A stretch of 64,000 nt of DNA, from positions 26,519,348 to 26,583,347 of the forward strand of contig JAPTHN010000014.1 in assembly GCA_026936325.1 (NCBI GenBank), in the 5' to 3' direction. Made by a program: the position numbers and the translations under genes. The DNA comes from Platynereis dumerilii (Eukaryota; Annelida; Polychaeta; Phyllodocida; Nereididae). The notes under the pieces are model-generated. The model was not told where the DNA came from. It searched no databases and saw only the letters and a program-made list of their open reading frames with translations. Below are positions 13,185 through 28,100 of this stretch, in pieces; positions within the stretch are counted from its first letter, which is position 1; the number at the start of each line of letters is the position of its first letter.

Positions 13185-16100
13185 CTGCAAAAAGAAATTG
13201 GTATTGATCTGAACAATTCTATCAATTGGTAAGCAGTTTTTTCATCTTGCCTGCTATAATGACACAAGGTTATCTTGAGCTGTAAGGGGTCTTGGGATTA
13301 GCTTGAGGGCATAAAATTTTCTGAAGGGGCACCACTATATTGAGAGAGGCCACTATATAAATGACTTCAAAAGTAGGGAGTACCATCTGGATCCTAATAC
13401 CATTCAGTGATAAAAGCTATGGATTTCTTGGGAATTATAAACCCGATAATATCATCCTTTGAAATTCCCAAAAGAGTGTTATTATACAATTGTATTATCA
13501 GTTTCCAATGAGACAAATGTGGAATATATATAGAATTATGTGGGCGAATGCTTTTTGAACTATGGTGTCAGAAGTGCGTTTTGAATCCACGGCCCATGAT
13601 TACAAGGCTGTTTGTGAGATTTCCTTAAAACCAGCACGTCTGATCTGCAGCCCAAATTTAGCAGCTTCACAAGAATAAAAGTGCAACTTACAACAGTGGC
13701 GTGGTTGTTTCCAGAGATGGATCCTGGGATGACGGAAGTATCGACGATTCTGAGACCCTTGGTTCCACGGACTCTGAGGAGAGGATCAACAACGGCCGTG
13801 GGATCTCCGGCAGCTCCCATCTTGCAGGTTCCGACGGGGGAGTACCCGGAGAGGGTGATATGGCGGACAAAACATTCGATAGAAGCGTCGTTCCAGTTGC
13901 CCAATTTGGCGCACTGGGGGATGGTCTTGTTGGAGAGCTGCATCTCCCACATATTGAACCAGTTGGTCTTGCCTAAGCGACGGGCGTACTTCACGGCTGG
14001 AATTAACAATGAGTTGATGTTGGTCTGTATTTCAGAGGCATCAGTATGTGTCCTCATCTCAAGGACCAGCTACTGGTTCAAGACTACAAGTTTCAATTAT
14101 TGTTAATTTCCTGTCAATCACATAAAGGGGAACAGCTTCTATGGTAAATCAGTTTTTTTTGGGGGGGGGGAAGTAGTTCCAGGGTGAACAAGTAATTATT
14201 AGGGGAGGATATGAACCTTTATTATTTGTTCTATTTAGTGATTTTCACCTCCAAATGTATGTCTTGTATATTTTTGTGAATGCTGGTTTACATGTATATT
14301 GCAAAACCGGTAATGACTGCGATAACACTTTACCAAACAGTAACACTCTTAACCATTGACCCTGATTCAATATCTTGCAAACCTAGCACCGCAACAGTAT
14401 CTATTTCACGACTACCTTCAAAGAATCTAGAAAGCAAGACTTCACCTTGGTTTGGCTACATCAAAGATCTCTGAGGGTATTTTATACTTTGCAATATAAT
14501 CTGCAGAAGGCCTTGGTATTCTTGATGGCATTCTTAATGATATTCTTAATGACCTTACCATGTTGAAGGCATACTCAGAAAGCCAAGATCTTATGCCCCA
14601 TAAGTCATAAATCTAACATGGTTACATTACAAGGTTCCAGCATGTGTTAGTGTGCTATGGATATGGTACATTGGTATTGATTGATTATCTGTAATACATA
14701 TTTAAGATATTAACCTCATCAAAGTAGTAAAGGTGCGACTTTGATATATTGATAACTTTGATAAATCATAGCCACAACTAATAATACATTTATTAGCTTC
14801 TTCAGAAGTACCTCTGACACCTCACAAGAAAATTTCAGAATACACCAGTTTTTGAAGGTTCTTTTCTTAGGCCTAACTAAAAGGTTCTTTTTTAAAACTT
14901 TTCTTCAGGATAGAACAAAAAGGTTATATATATTTTCATGTACAACCACAAGTTCTCAACAATATGGCCTCAAGCTTCTACACTGAACATATGGATCAGT
15001 ACTGGGATACTGGCTCTTCACACTTACATCAATAAAACGTATTCATTCGTTCATTAAAAAAAAGCTCAAGTCAATGTAAAAATGAATTTTTTTTAGAAAA
15101 TCATAATAATCCTTTTTGTTACCTTCCACCAAGATCTTAGCATCAGCATCATCGGCCAGGTAGTTGGGGTTGATGAGAACCTCATCTTCGGGACTCTTTG
15201 ACTTCAGACGGATGTTGCCACGGCTACGGGGATGCAACAGAACGGGGAAGATGGTGATGCCGTCGCGGGTTGGTGGGGCACCATGGAGCGCCTTCCATAC
15301 CTAGCAATGCAATAAAAACTCTTTATTAGAGGTCCTGAGGTCATGTGACACCTCGTCGACAAGATCATCACTTTACCATGCCACTACATAATGTTCACTA
15401 AGAACTCAGGAAGGAGGCTGTATAGTCTCCGCAAGCTCTTCTGTCTATTTTTTTAAAAATTCATCACAAACTCTTAATTTGTCTGCTTAAATAAAGATTA
15501 TATCGACCCATTTAAACAATAGCATTGGTTATTTCAATACAAATTGAGTAAAACCCAAATTCTAGCACAGCTTTGCTAGGAGGACAACATTTAATTGGGC
15601 CCTTCAAAGTTGGAAGAATAACTTTGGCCTCTAATTATGTTAGTAATTCTTTAAATATATAGCGTACCATTTAACATGGTCAGAGGTATTAATTTTGAAC
15701 TGAAGAACCTTCTACCTTTAACTGAAGATGCAGAACCAATGTCATGTTGCGCTTATTTCAGGCACTGAATGAATTTTTTACATGTGGAGCAATGTTACTA
15801 ATTTACGACAATCATACTGAAAATTGGTTGTTTTCATAGACACATCCACTTTTGATTGAATTAGATATGAAAGTGAATCAAAACTGAATTATCTTTTCAA
15901 CTTACATCTTTCTTGACATTGATCTGATCGAAGTTGTAGACGGGATCCACGTTGGCTACGATGTGGAGGGCGATGAGAGGGTACTTGATGTGGAGAGGCT
16001 GGTGACGAGTTCTCAGGAAGGCCACTCCCTCACGGAAACGGGGGCTCTGCTTCATGCCTGTGAGTTATACATTGTAGATAAGAAATAATCAACTCCAAAA

Positions 16101-19100
16101 ATGCTTATACATTGAACTTGTATAGGCCTACAGTGTACACTGCCAAAAATAAAAACTCTTAAAGAAGCTTATTGGATCAGAAAAGTATCACAACACCTCA
16201 TAACCCTAGACGAGGAGGCCGACCAACTGTCATTCATATCTACAACATTTACTTTAACAGCTATAGCTTTTGTTAATGACATAATACCAGAGTATCATTC
16301 GCATTTTGCATCGTAAAATGCCAACAGCTTGTGTTTATTGTTTTATTTCAATATGTCATCACCGACGCTTAACAAAGTTTTACCGGGCCTTATCTTTACA
16401 TATAAAATTGATAGTGTTTAACCTTTTTCAACCACCCTTAAAACCAAATATCACAAATATCATGTAATTGATCAGAGACTCTACAAAAGCATCTGATGCA
16501 GGTATTAGTATAATACCATCCACATACCTCCACCGTAGAGACTGTACTGCCAGGAAGACGCGAAGTTCTCGCCTCTAGCAGCGGACAGGGACATGGTGTA
16601 GTTTGAGAAATATTCAATTCCGTTGGCCATGACCTGATCCTGGAGGTTGTCTCCTACTGGCAGGTCTACTACTGTTGGGATCTGAAGGAATAAAACAAAA
16701 ATTATTGTTGTAAATGGACAAAGGGTTTTTTCTGAGAATTCAAAGCATCAAGATGATGGTGATCATCTGTTTCACCTCCACAAACATAATGGTGGTATCA
16801 GCACTGGAATTCAGTAGATCTAAGCCTTTTTTTAAATCTTTTGTGATTAATTTCAGAATACTGTTTGACAGGTCATTCCTCTGTTGACAATATCAGTTGT
16901 TCAGGACTAAATCACTGACAAATTTCTCTCAAACCTTGATGCCAAAAAAATAACTGAAAATATGTACAATGATTCTTGAATTTTGGAACTGAGATATTAA
17001 AATGTGAATGTTGTGTTCCATCTTCCTAAAAATAAGGCCATTTGTCTCGTTCTTTTCTTACCAAACACATTGTATAACTGCATTGAAACTAATTTAATGA
17101 TTCAGACTAAACATCAAACACACAATTATGATCTTCTAAATATTTTATACAACTGACACAATTGGTACTGACCTTCAACTGGGACAGGTGACCCCTTGGT
17201 CCGACTCCTGACAGCAGCAGGATGCGGGGGGTTCCAACGGTTCCAGCGGCGAGGATGATCTCCTTCTTGGCCTTGATGACCGTGTCCTTTCCATCTTCTC
17301 CCTTGAACTGGACTCCAATGGCCTGCTTGCCTTTGAAAACAACCTGAAGAAAAAGTGTCAGCCAAACATCATAATCAGGGCGTGATATACAAGAATTGAA
17401 GGGGAAAAAATCAGAAGGTTTTGAAAATTTGTACTAAAAGCATGATGTCAGTTGGTTTTCTTGACTGTTGTTTTCTTTTTTGCATTACCAGACCATCATT
17501 TTACATGGAATTAAAACCTGATGATTGCCAGATAAGACTGAATTCTTCAGTACATCTTAATTGCCTTAAAAAATTTAGTCCAAAATTGAAGACACTTACT
17601 GCAGTGTTCGATAGCGCACAGAGAGAGCAGACTTCATTTGGCCATTTGATAACATTGGCAGAAGAGGCAGTCTTATAGGTAGAGACCATAGTAGTTTTGA
17701 CATGTCTTTATATAAGGTACTGACCTTGTCAACTCTTGTGTTCTTGAGCACGAATAGATTGTCCTTCTTGAGGGCACGTGTCAAGAAGGCCTTGTACGTG
17801 CTCCAGCGAACTCCGCTCCTGATGGTCGCCTGGGTCTGCATGTAACCTGTGCAGAGAATGCTTAATTGTAGCAATTTGAAATAACATTGAGCTTTTGTAG
17901 GCTTTGTAGTCTCATTTATAAATACATTTCATGATACTCTTTATTCCTGTTGATGACATTCTAATAAGTAAATAACGGTTGCATGATAGTAACTGTAGAA
18001 TACGTAAGAGAAATAAACATCACAAACTCATTAATTATCAACATTATTGAATGGCACTTAGCCAAAATATTCACAAGAGTGTCATTTTGATATAGAATTT
18101 TTTTGGCAATTGATGACTGGCGCATAATGTGCATTGAAACAATATCAATCTTACCGTTAGCATTTCCACGCTGCATGTGAGTTAAACAAATGTCAATGTT
18201 TTAAGCTGGTTTTTCACAGAATATCTTAAAAGAATTAAGACCCTTTTTAAAATCTCCAGCATACTCACCATACTGTGATCGGCCGTTGACATCACGTTTC
18301 TTGATTCCCAATTCCTTGAAAGCCTCAACGACGATTCTCTGAGCAGCAGACAACTCAACGTCACTGACGGTCCATCTTCCTCCATGGCCGTGGAAAACTA
18401 GAGAGAGAGAGATGAAATTAGTGGCTATATACAGTGCTGTGGTATCGCCACACCATTGCATGAGTAGAACTACAATCCTACTATGCTTGTGTGGGAGATT
18501 ATCTAAGCCGGTAGCTGCATCTTTTATAGTTAATATGTATTACTAACACCTTAGCTTGTAACTGAGCCAATAGCTCTTAGGCAAAGGAAATATATGTGTT
18601 TAAACCAAAAACACACATTTTATGCTGAGTGTAACACTGCTTAAATTACAATTCTAGAGTCTAAAAAACAAAGGAAGGTTTTATAAATTCTAATAAATTC
18701 TTCAACATACTTGTCCTAACAAAGTCAGCATTTCTGTTGTCCTCAGACCCGATGAAGTATGGCAAGACGTCCTTGTAGGCCCATCCGGTGGCTCCGTTGG
18801 ACGCCCACTCGTCGAAGTCGTGTCTGCTCGCTCTCAAGTATTGCATGTAGTTGATGAGACTTGTGCCACCCAGGCCTTTGCCTGATGGCCAGATCACAGA
18901 CTACAGAAGAAAGAAAAGAGAGTGTGTTTTACAAAATTACAGAGACAATGAATGGAGGAAAGGATACAGGACAGTTTGCTGCCCGCTAGAGCGCCCTTGC
19001 CACCGGAGGAGTCAAGAAGCCCCATCGTTACAGGCCTGGAACCGTCACTCTCCGTGAGATCCGTCATTACCAGAAATCCACTGAGCTCCTGATAAGCAAG

Positions 19101-22100
19101 TCTAACTGCAGCTAAATATGTCTAAGAAACTTTCTGGGGAAAATCAGTAATTTTGTGTTTGTCATAACATCCTGTCATTGATATAAATTGATACAAGTCA
19201 GAATAAAAGACAAGTGTTGCAAAAATAATGAATCTCTTCATGAAAAGCAACCTGCTTTTTCCCACCATCTCCAGACCCAATTAGTACCAAAACAAGAAGT
19301 TGACAAACATTAAACCAAATTAGCATTTTTGCAATTGTACTTCTGTCAAAAAACATTGCCAATTTCTCAGATTATCGGATCTACCAGGGCCTAATTGAAT
19401 TATTTTGTACTCACGTTATTTTCCATACTTTTGCAGGCGAACTTCTGTCCCGTCGTTCGGTAACTCCAGTCGTATTGTGATCCTCTCATTTTGTCCGTGA
19501 AAATAGGAATGTTGACAAATTCATCACCTGTCACATAAATAACATAAGTTATTATAATATTTATTTCTATATATGTTACAATAACATGCAATAATCTCTT
19601 CATCAAAATTTATTAAATGATGGCAATCGATAATTGAAGATAACTACTTATTTCCTAGTCATAGACTTCTTCATCTTGGCTCACACATTTAACGGTATAC
19701 ACAAGCTATCGATGAAGATATTCCTTTGAATTGGGAACATTTCGACTTCAAGCCAAACTTCATCAAACTTTATTTAGATTTGACATTATTTGTCCTTACA
19801 GCAAAACACTTTGATATAGAATTAAAGTGGACTGTGGTACTGTGAAAATGGCACTTCGTGTGTCATCATGCTGATGATTTGTCATGATCAAACCCAATAC
19901 TTTCAATGTTAATTTGACTGAAGGAGACTTATCCCACTTGTTGGTGACAGCCAAAAGAAAGGACTATGCATCTGATTTTCACTCTAAAATTTGTTATGAG
20001 AAGTCAAATGGCTTACTCTTGATCATGACTAATCAAACAGCCTCTATGTTTCCCATGTTGAAAGTAGAGAAGATGACACTTCATCGGCTATCATGCGTCA
20101 TGAAGTGCCATTTTCACAGTGCCACAGTCCACTTTAATTCTATATCAAAGCGTTTCGCTATAATGCTTCCTCACCTTCGGCATAAGGGTCCCCTCCGGCC
20201 TCAATGAGCAAAACTTCCTTCCCCGCATCATCGGTCAACCTCTCGGCAAGCACTGCTCCTGACGTACCACCTCCAACTGAAATGAGACAATTCGAGCAAA
20301 TGAGAGTTTGAACAGAAACATTTTGGATTGCATATTTATATGCATTATATTGTATGCGGTGACCGGGGTAGAGCTGGATTTTGATTGATTGACCTACATG
20401 ATATAAACGATTCCTTAGCTTCAAATTTCATTTGCTACACCTCAACTTATAATAACGAATCATACTGGATATAAATATGTTATAGCAGTGGAAGGATGTG
20501 TATATTTATGCTGTCAAATGTGCAGGCAAAATATCACCGGATGCAATCTATACAGGAATATATACATGCACTTGATTTCAGCCATCTTTCATTATTTTTC
20601 AGAAACAGCTGTACTCATACAATATTATAATTATTTGGGGCCAAAAATGACTTGTGGAAGACATTATACATATCTCTATGTTCATATATTCATACACTGA
20701 TGTTCCCCTGGGCAACTGAGAAACATACACTTGGATGAAAATACTGGAGGTGCAGAGACAGAGATAAACAAACAGATTTGTTTTTGGACTGGCTCTGGCC
20801 TTTTTGTATGTGAGAAGAAATTCTAGCTAAACTAGAAGGAGGTGCACCAACCAGGCTGAGCCAGGGAGGACAGGAATATCCATGCAAATAGCCCACAGGG
20901 TCCATGCATGAGGGAGATAGCAGTTATCTCTAGGAAATTATTAAATTGGCATTGGGTTATATCCTTGTTTATGACTTCCGTTATTCAATCATGTCATAAT
21001 ATTAATCCGGACGTGATCATTTCTTGGCCATTCTTTTTTCAGAGTCTAATTCCCAGGTGTTTGATCACAATTTTGCAGCATATTTTTGGCATTCATGGGC
21101 AGCGCTTGACTGGACCAAGGGCAAGGGCAGTCTAAATCTACTACTTGTACCCCTGCCTCATGACAAAAATGCCACAAATTACATGAACATCGATTTGAGA
21201 CACTAGGTTTGAGACTCTTCGAAACATTTTAAAGATCACCTGTCCAACACAAGTTCAACAAAGCTTTTTCAGAGAGGTGATCAGTGCAGAATACATTGTA
21301 GGCAGATTTTTTAGTTTAACAATTCTTTTTTGATGAAAACGAATAAGGCAATTTGTTAAAAAAAACCGTTTTTATTTGTGTTTGACAACACTAGCTCAAA
21401 TAGGTTTCGAGATAAAACTTCTGTCGGAAACTGTCGCTATGCCATTTATTTGAGAACAAGTTTGTCATCCAGTTAATACGGTATACATCAGAGGTATATA
21501 TTCACCCCCTGAAGTCTAAAGCAACAATGTTGGGCACCGAAGCCACCAAGGGCACGCGTTTCAAGACAAGGTTACAACTATTCGCTTTCTGTCGGAGCTG
21601 TTAAAATCTTGTGTAGTAAAACATACTACGAAATGGTTATTCAGCAAAACAATGAAGTCACTGCAAGCCAGGGATTGTTTTCAAAGTCTGGAGGGGCCCT
21701 GTATCTTAACTTTTGTTGATACGTTTCTATGGAAACAGTTGGTGAAGATAAATCTCGATTAGTTACTGCACTAAGCAGTGAGCAAGGTATATACTTCTTG
21801 AAGCTATAGATTATGTGATGCTGTTCCCTAGGTGCTGTGCTGAGCTTTTGGAAGGGGTAAGCTGTTGAGGGTGGATAGAAGGGGTGGTGTGGTAGGGGGT
21901 CTGTAGATGCTGAGTTTGACCTAGATATACACCTAGGGCACACCTAGCAGCTTGAGGGATCCAAAATTACACCCCCTCACATTACCTGCCTCCCCAGGTA
22001 AGCTACAATGCAATGCTAAGACTCATCTATAGGAGATTGTAGCCAAGGTGTACCACAATGCCCTGTGATAGAACTTGCACTATTTGTCAATAAAATATTC

Positions 22101-25100
22101 AAATATTGTTCAATAGAAACCTGTCTGATTAGGCTAATAGATTTGAAAGGCAATGAAAGAAGAAATTCTTCTAAAACTGGTTCAACGCCAATTATTTCAA
22201 AGAGTAACTCAAGGTTCAATACTGTAACCAAATAGTCTAATGTCAAAAATCAATATTGTTTTGTATCAATAATTATTGTACGCAGGTTTTTTTAATTCTT
22301 TTTTTTTGTCAGAAGTCTTCTGCTGAACTATAAATGTATGCAAATATGAGGAAAGTAACAAAAGGGCATTTATATAACAATTACTTTGTATTCACGGAGT
22401 TTGTCTGTGGCAATCATTAATTTGACCGTGTGATAAACAGAAAAGAATTGAGATAAATCAGTTATAATTCTTTATATCAAAATTTCAATGTATTCAGCTT
22501 TTCTCCATATTAATTGCTGAGGTAAAATCTGGTGTTTTTAACAAAATAGATATTATGCATGATTGTATATCCTGCCATCATAATCTATCTGATATTCTTG
22601 GGATTTTCATGATCCAAATTTCCACCTTGCCAAATAATAGCAGAGCAGAGATAAGCCGGAGACCGAGTGGATATGTTGCTAAGTTTAGCTTCAGGTCTAT
22701 GGCAATGTAGAGCAAAGCATGGGATGGCAAGGGCGAAGGAGAATATAGGAGAGATGTATACCATATTCACTTGATTATCAGCCCAGTCTCCATTTGATGG
22801 TGACATTTACAATTATAGAGGTAGCTGTAATAAAGGCGCTGAGCGGATACAACAGCATGGTAGCATTTCGAAATGATTTATTTCTGAACACATTCGACAG
22901 ATAATATGATTTCTTGTTTTAGTATAAAAAATCCACTTCTGTCGGTGACTATGTTTCCTATTGCAAAGTGTAAAACAAGTAAATTTGCTTGGCCAAGATT
23001 TTTGATACAAGTTCGTTTAACCTCAGATGATTGATGAGAAATTTGCCTGACCAAGATTTTTATGCAAAACTTTGCAAGATAAATACCAGGCCTACTGAGT
23101 AAGAACCCAACATCAGCTGAAGCACCATAGCAATATAATATAGTTTGAAACCCTACATCCGGTATTATTACCATATTAATTACTAAGACACTGTAATTAT
23201 ACCGTGTGTCATACTGTGTTGTTTTTTTTTAAATATTTTTTCGCTGGGTTGCAAGTTCACACAATGTGGGTTTTTCAACATGGCCCAGCATGTACAGTAT
23301 AACGCAATAACAATGTATGTGTCACAGTGTTTAAAAGACCCATGATTGCAATTGAGGAACTACTGTACAGTACATGTAGACATGTTCACAACATCTAAAA
23401 CTAGTCGAAGGCATGAATACCAGCAGGAATAACACATGGCTGGCAATGTGCACAGAATGCAAGAACTGTTTGTAACACCTGGAAGAACTTGTAACACCTG
23501 CCAATAAAAAGTGCACTAACACAGGTAATTGGTTCAGATCAGAGAGTCATAATGGTCACTAAGTGATGGGTGATTAAGATGAATTGGGAGGAGTTTATAC
23601 AATAGAACAACAATGGAAAAGGGGTGATTTAGCTTTTGCTTTGGAAATAAAAAAAGAAAGGACTAGTCATACCATCATTTCAGAAAACAAAACTTCCTAA
23701 CAGAATGATATACTTTCAATTATCGGACTCCCTGAAAGATAAGTTAATATCATACACTCTAAAAAATTTCAGACAAAATTGGTTTTTTAGATTCAAAATG
23801 GTTTTTTGAAAAACCAAATTTCAATGCAAAAAACCAAAATGGATTTTTTTTTTAATCCATTTTGGTTTTGCATTGAAATTTGGTTTTTCAAAAAACCATT
23901 TTGAATCTAAAAAACCAATTTTGTCCCGACATTTTTTAGAGTGTATACAGATCAGTACGAAAAGTAAGATAAACTAAATTTTGATTATTTAAATTAGTCA
24001 AAAAATGGGAAGTTGGCCTGAATATCTCACACAATCAGCATGGAGAGTTACAGACAACAATACAGTTCATAATAAGTATTATTGAAAAGCGATAATATAT
24101 TTTCTTTGCAATCATCAGGGGTAGTTGCCAGTGGCTAACTCCCCAATTAGCTTTAGGAAAGTGTCAGCTCAAGGCAATATCATATCTTCTGCCAGTAAAC
24201 TAGGCTATCTCAGAAAATAGTTGTCTGCTTTCAATAGGGGAATTAATCTTTACTTCTTAGAATATATTTTATTTGAAAGTCAGAAATTCTCTGAATACCC
24301 TATTTGAGAAATGATTAAGTACAAGGTTTCAAAAGAAAAGAATTAATCCTCGAGAAAAGAAGCAAAATGGTTTATATGATGGGAGTGTACTGCATGTTAC
24401 AGCTGGTTGGGAGTACATACCTATGGGCTGAACAGGGTGGAATTATTGATACAATGGCCTTTATTTTCTGTTATTGTTTCATACCCAGTGGGAGACTGTT
24501 GTTTACCACGTTCCAATCATATCTGTTACCATGGCAACTAATATCTGTTACTATGGCTACTAGAACTAACAGGAAGTATAAGATATACTATCATCAAGAA
24601 TTGTTTCTGAGCTGGTACTGACTCTACCTTTGCAATAGTAATCCAGTGGGCTGGCTAATGCAATTATCACATAGTAGAAGGTCAAGGTTTAGCATTTAAG
24701 CTGTAGAAATTGACACCTGAAGCATTTATCATGTTGAAGTCATTCTAATCAGAACGACCTTTTGAGTAAATTGTGGTCAAGCAAAGAGGCAGCATATATA
24801 TTTCGCAGAAAAAAAACAGTTTAAAAAATCCCTAATGAGCTTTGTTTTGTAAGTAATCTCATCTGAAGCAGAATTTCTAAAATGTTCTTTTTTTCCTTTT
24901 ATGTTCTTGGATGAATACATTGTAACTGGGAACTATGATAGGAATCAACTTCAGAAGAGCAATAGAGATCATTGGCAAAAAAGAGTATGTCAACAGGTTT
25001 CTAAACTTAATTTTGGAGGATTTGGTAGCCCTTTTTTTGCGGATGACCACCAAAAAAAAACATGTAAATACAGCACAGCTGCATTGTCATTAATGCTGTA

Positions 25101-28100
25101 GATTTCTGCTAAAACCAAACTTCTATGAGAAAAACCACTCTAGTTGTTTCAAAAAACCGATAGGTATTTCAAAAAACCATCAAGTATTTCAAACAACCAG
25201 GGACACCTCATGACAGTGTGTTATTATAATGCCCATATCAGTGTAAGGTCTTGGTTGCACATCTTTTGTGACACTTAGATTCATTTTTTTGCAACTGGGA
25301 GAAAATATGTTATGCTGCCAGCTGGGTTGCCAGCCACCCCAAGCGTCATTCAGCACCTCCCAGCCAGCTGATATGAATAATATTTTGCAAAGCCAGCCGC
25401 CTCAACGTACTGCTTTCTCACTACCAGACTGCAAATTTCATCAGTTGGGCGCCAAAAATTGATTCCCAGCTGACAAGTTTGCCAGCTGGGAAATGCCAGC
25501 CATCTGGGCACCTGCTTCATAACAGATATTTGGTATAACAGATCATGGGGTGCCCCTGAAACAACCAATTTTGTCCGAAATATTCAGATATATTAGTCAA
25601 CCAATAACTCAATATCTATGATGACAACTCACCAATGATGTAGTCATAGCTGTCCTCCAGCTGCTTGGCCCTCATGTTGTCCAGCAGTTGGTCAATCCCG
25701 ATGAAGCGGTAGGCCACCAGGATGGCAAAAAGCCCCAACAGGACGGGGATGAAGCGCCCCACCATACTTTTCTGCCCCTGCAACATCACACATGGCATGT
25801 TTTATACATTGAAATTGTAAAAACATTCATATATTATTTGTCAAATTTCTATATTGTATTTTCTAAGCATTTCTGATAAAGCTTTGGTGCACTTTTGTTG
25901 TTTTCGGGCTTCATTTCGAACATCCCAAACTTTTTTAATGGACACTGTGTCTTGTATCATTATAAAAAAGTTTCACCACCTTTTACACAAAAGGGAATCG
26001 TTTTCCACCAATGCTATATATATATATCCTGACACAATTAACTAGAATTTCGTTGTAAACTACACATAAAAAATTCCAGAATAGTGACAATACATATCTA
26101 AATTCTACTCCAGATATATTTCACAATGATCAATTAAGTATCACAGATGGTGATTATTTTTAATTCATTATTAACTAACAAAGGTAATTGGTCTAAGTTG
26201 AAGCATTAACTTCCTTTGTATACACACTGATCATATTGCTCTAATAAGCATTAGTATAAATTTGCAGAGCTAACTGCATTCTCAAGTTATGCTGGTAGAC
26301 TACATTAAATCGTTTAATTATGCAAGATACATCTATAACCAATAAAGGAAATATTTATCGAGCCTTTCAAAATTTTATTAGAAACATAAATAATTTGAGG
26401 ATAATTCATTGGGCTCTTTGCCTCCTTTTTGGACATGACTTGGTGTGCTATGAAATGATTTTGAAAAAAAAAATTAATATACGGTAGGTGAAAATAAACA
26501 GTTACGGCAAGATCTTATTTAACTGAACGGGTGCTTTGATCGATTTGGATAGTACTTGATTGGATAATTTTATTAATCGGACAGGAGCGAAAGGAACAAT
26601 AAGTTGGTAAATTATTTTCCTATTGTACATTTTGTACATTAAGACCTGAAATAATATTACACAAATCCAAAAAGTGTATTAATGTTAGTTTACACTATAT
26701 CCCATCAAGACTTTTGAATATAAAACTAATGCTCTTATGTACAAAATAAAGTAACTAAATAACTTAATAAATGTATTAAAAGACAGTTGTCTGAAATGAA
26801 CAGTATTTCTACAATAACCTACAAAGTGCAAAATAAACTTATTTTGAAGCAGTGCAATAAATGAAAAGTAACATGAGTGATAATAGAAGAAATAAACATA
26901 ATGAGTGATAATACAGGAATCTAGGGCTGAGGAGGAGCTCTAGTGGTGACCTTTGGAATCAAAAAGGTCACAGGTCACGTGACAGGTGATACTTGTACCT
27001 CAAACAACCACATTTTTGCAGTCGTTTAATTGCCAGAAGATATTGGTGAGCTCCTCTTAGACCAACTGAAAATATTGCAATTCACAATTCACATCATCAT
27101 GCAGTAAACACATTTCTTATATTCAACCTGGTCATCTTGCTAATGTACTTATCAAATTCAAAATGTACAGTTAGTAAGATAACAAAATGTTGTAGAGTGT
27201 GAAAGATTATGTGGTTTTGTTCTTTGTTTTGGTTATATCATTGTAGAACTATCTGCACAATGTTTTGTTTCCTTGTTTTTAATAATATATATCGCCCATC
27301 CGACTGCTTGTCTGCCTATCTTTCTATAATGACCGTATGATTTTAAATGCCTCCCATTCCACCTCGTTACCGCTGCATACTGTGCATAGCCCCACAAACA
27401 ATAGCGATTGTTCAAATCGTTATAGCGGAATTTTCAAACTATTCATCTGTCTATCTGTCTGTCTGTTTAGCAATCTGTCTGTCTATATATTTATTGTGCA
27501 GAATATCCACACCGGTGCAACAGGCGAACATGTGCAAATTCTGCTGCGCCACATTTTCTGCAACATGTACTTTCCTTCCAGAGTAAATATTGTTAGCAGG
27601 CAAAACAACTTGACCGACTTTTAAACAACTCCTCTATAATCTTAATGGTCTAAAGAATGACGTCAATGTATCCTGGATTTTTACTGCAGGTAGATCAGTC
27701 CGCTAGAAGCTGAACTAGATAAATTGCGTTGCCATATCGTTCCAAAAGTGCAGATATTTTGGCTTCGATGATCGAAACATTTGTCAAGATTTTGTTGGAT
27801 CTCTTACTATCATATTGCAAAGTTGTCATATATAAGTATCAACAGTATATTGATAAGATTCAGATTTCTTGCGGTCATTATCAGTGTTCAATACTGCATT
27901 GATGACTTAAGTAATGAAAATACTCAGAAATTTAGCCCTTATTAATTTAAGATATATAAGGAACTGGCCCTCTCAAACCATTGCTTTGTTCCACTAAGGT
28001 GTAAAATAGCAATAAACAGTGATTGCAATTTTGAAATTGAAGCAAGAAATTCTATAATCATCTGTTGCTTGCTCAAATGACTTTCAGAAAGTACATTCTT

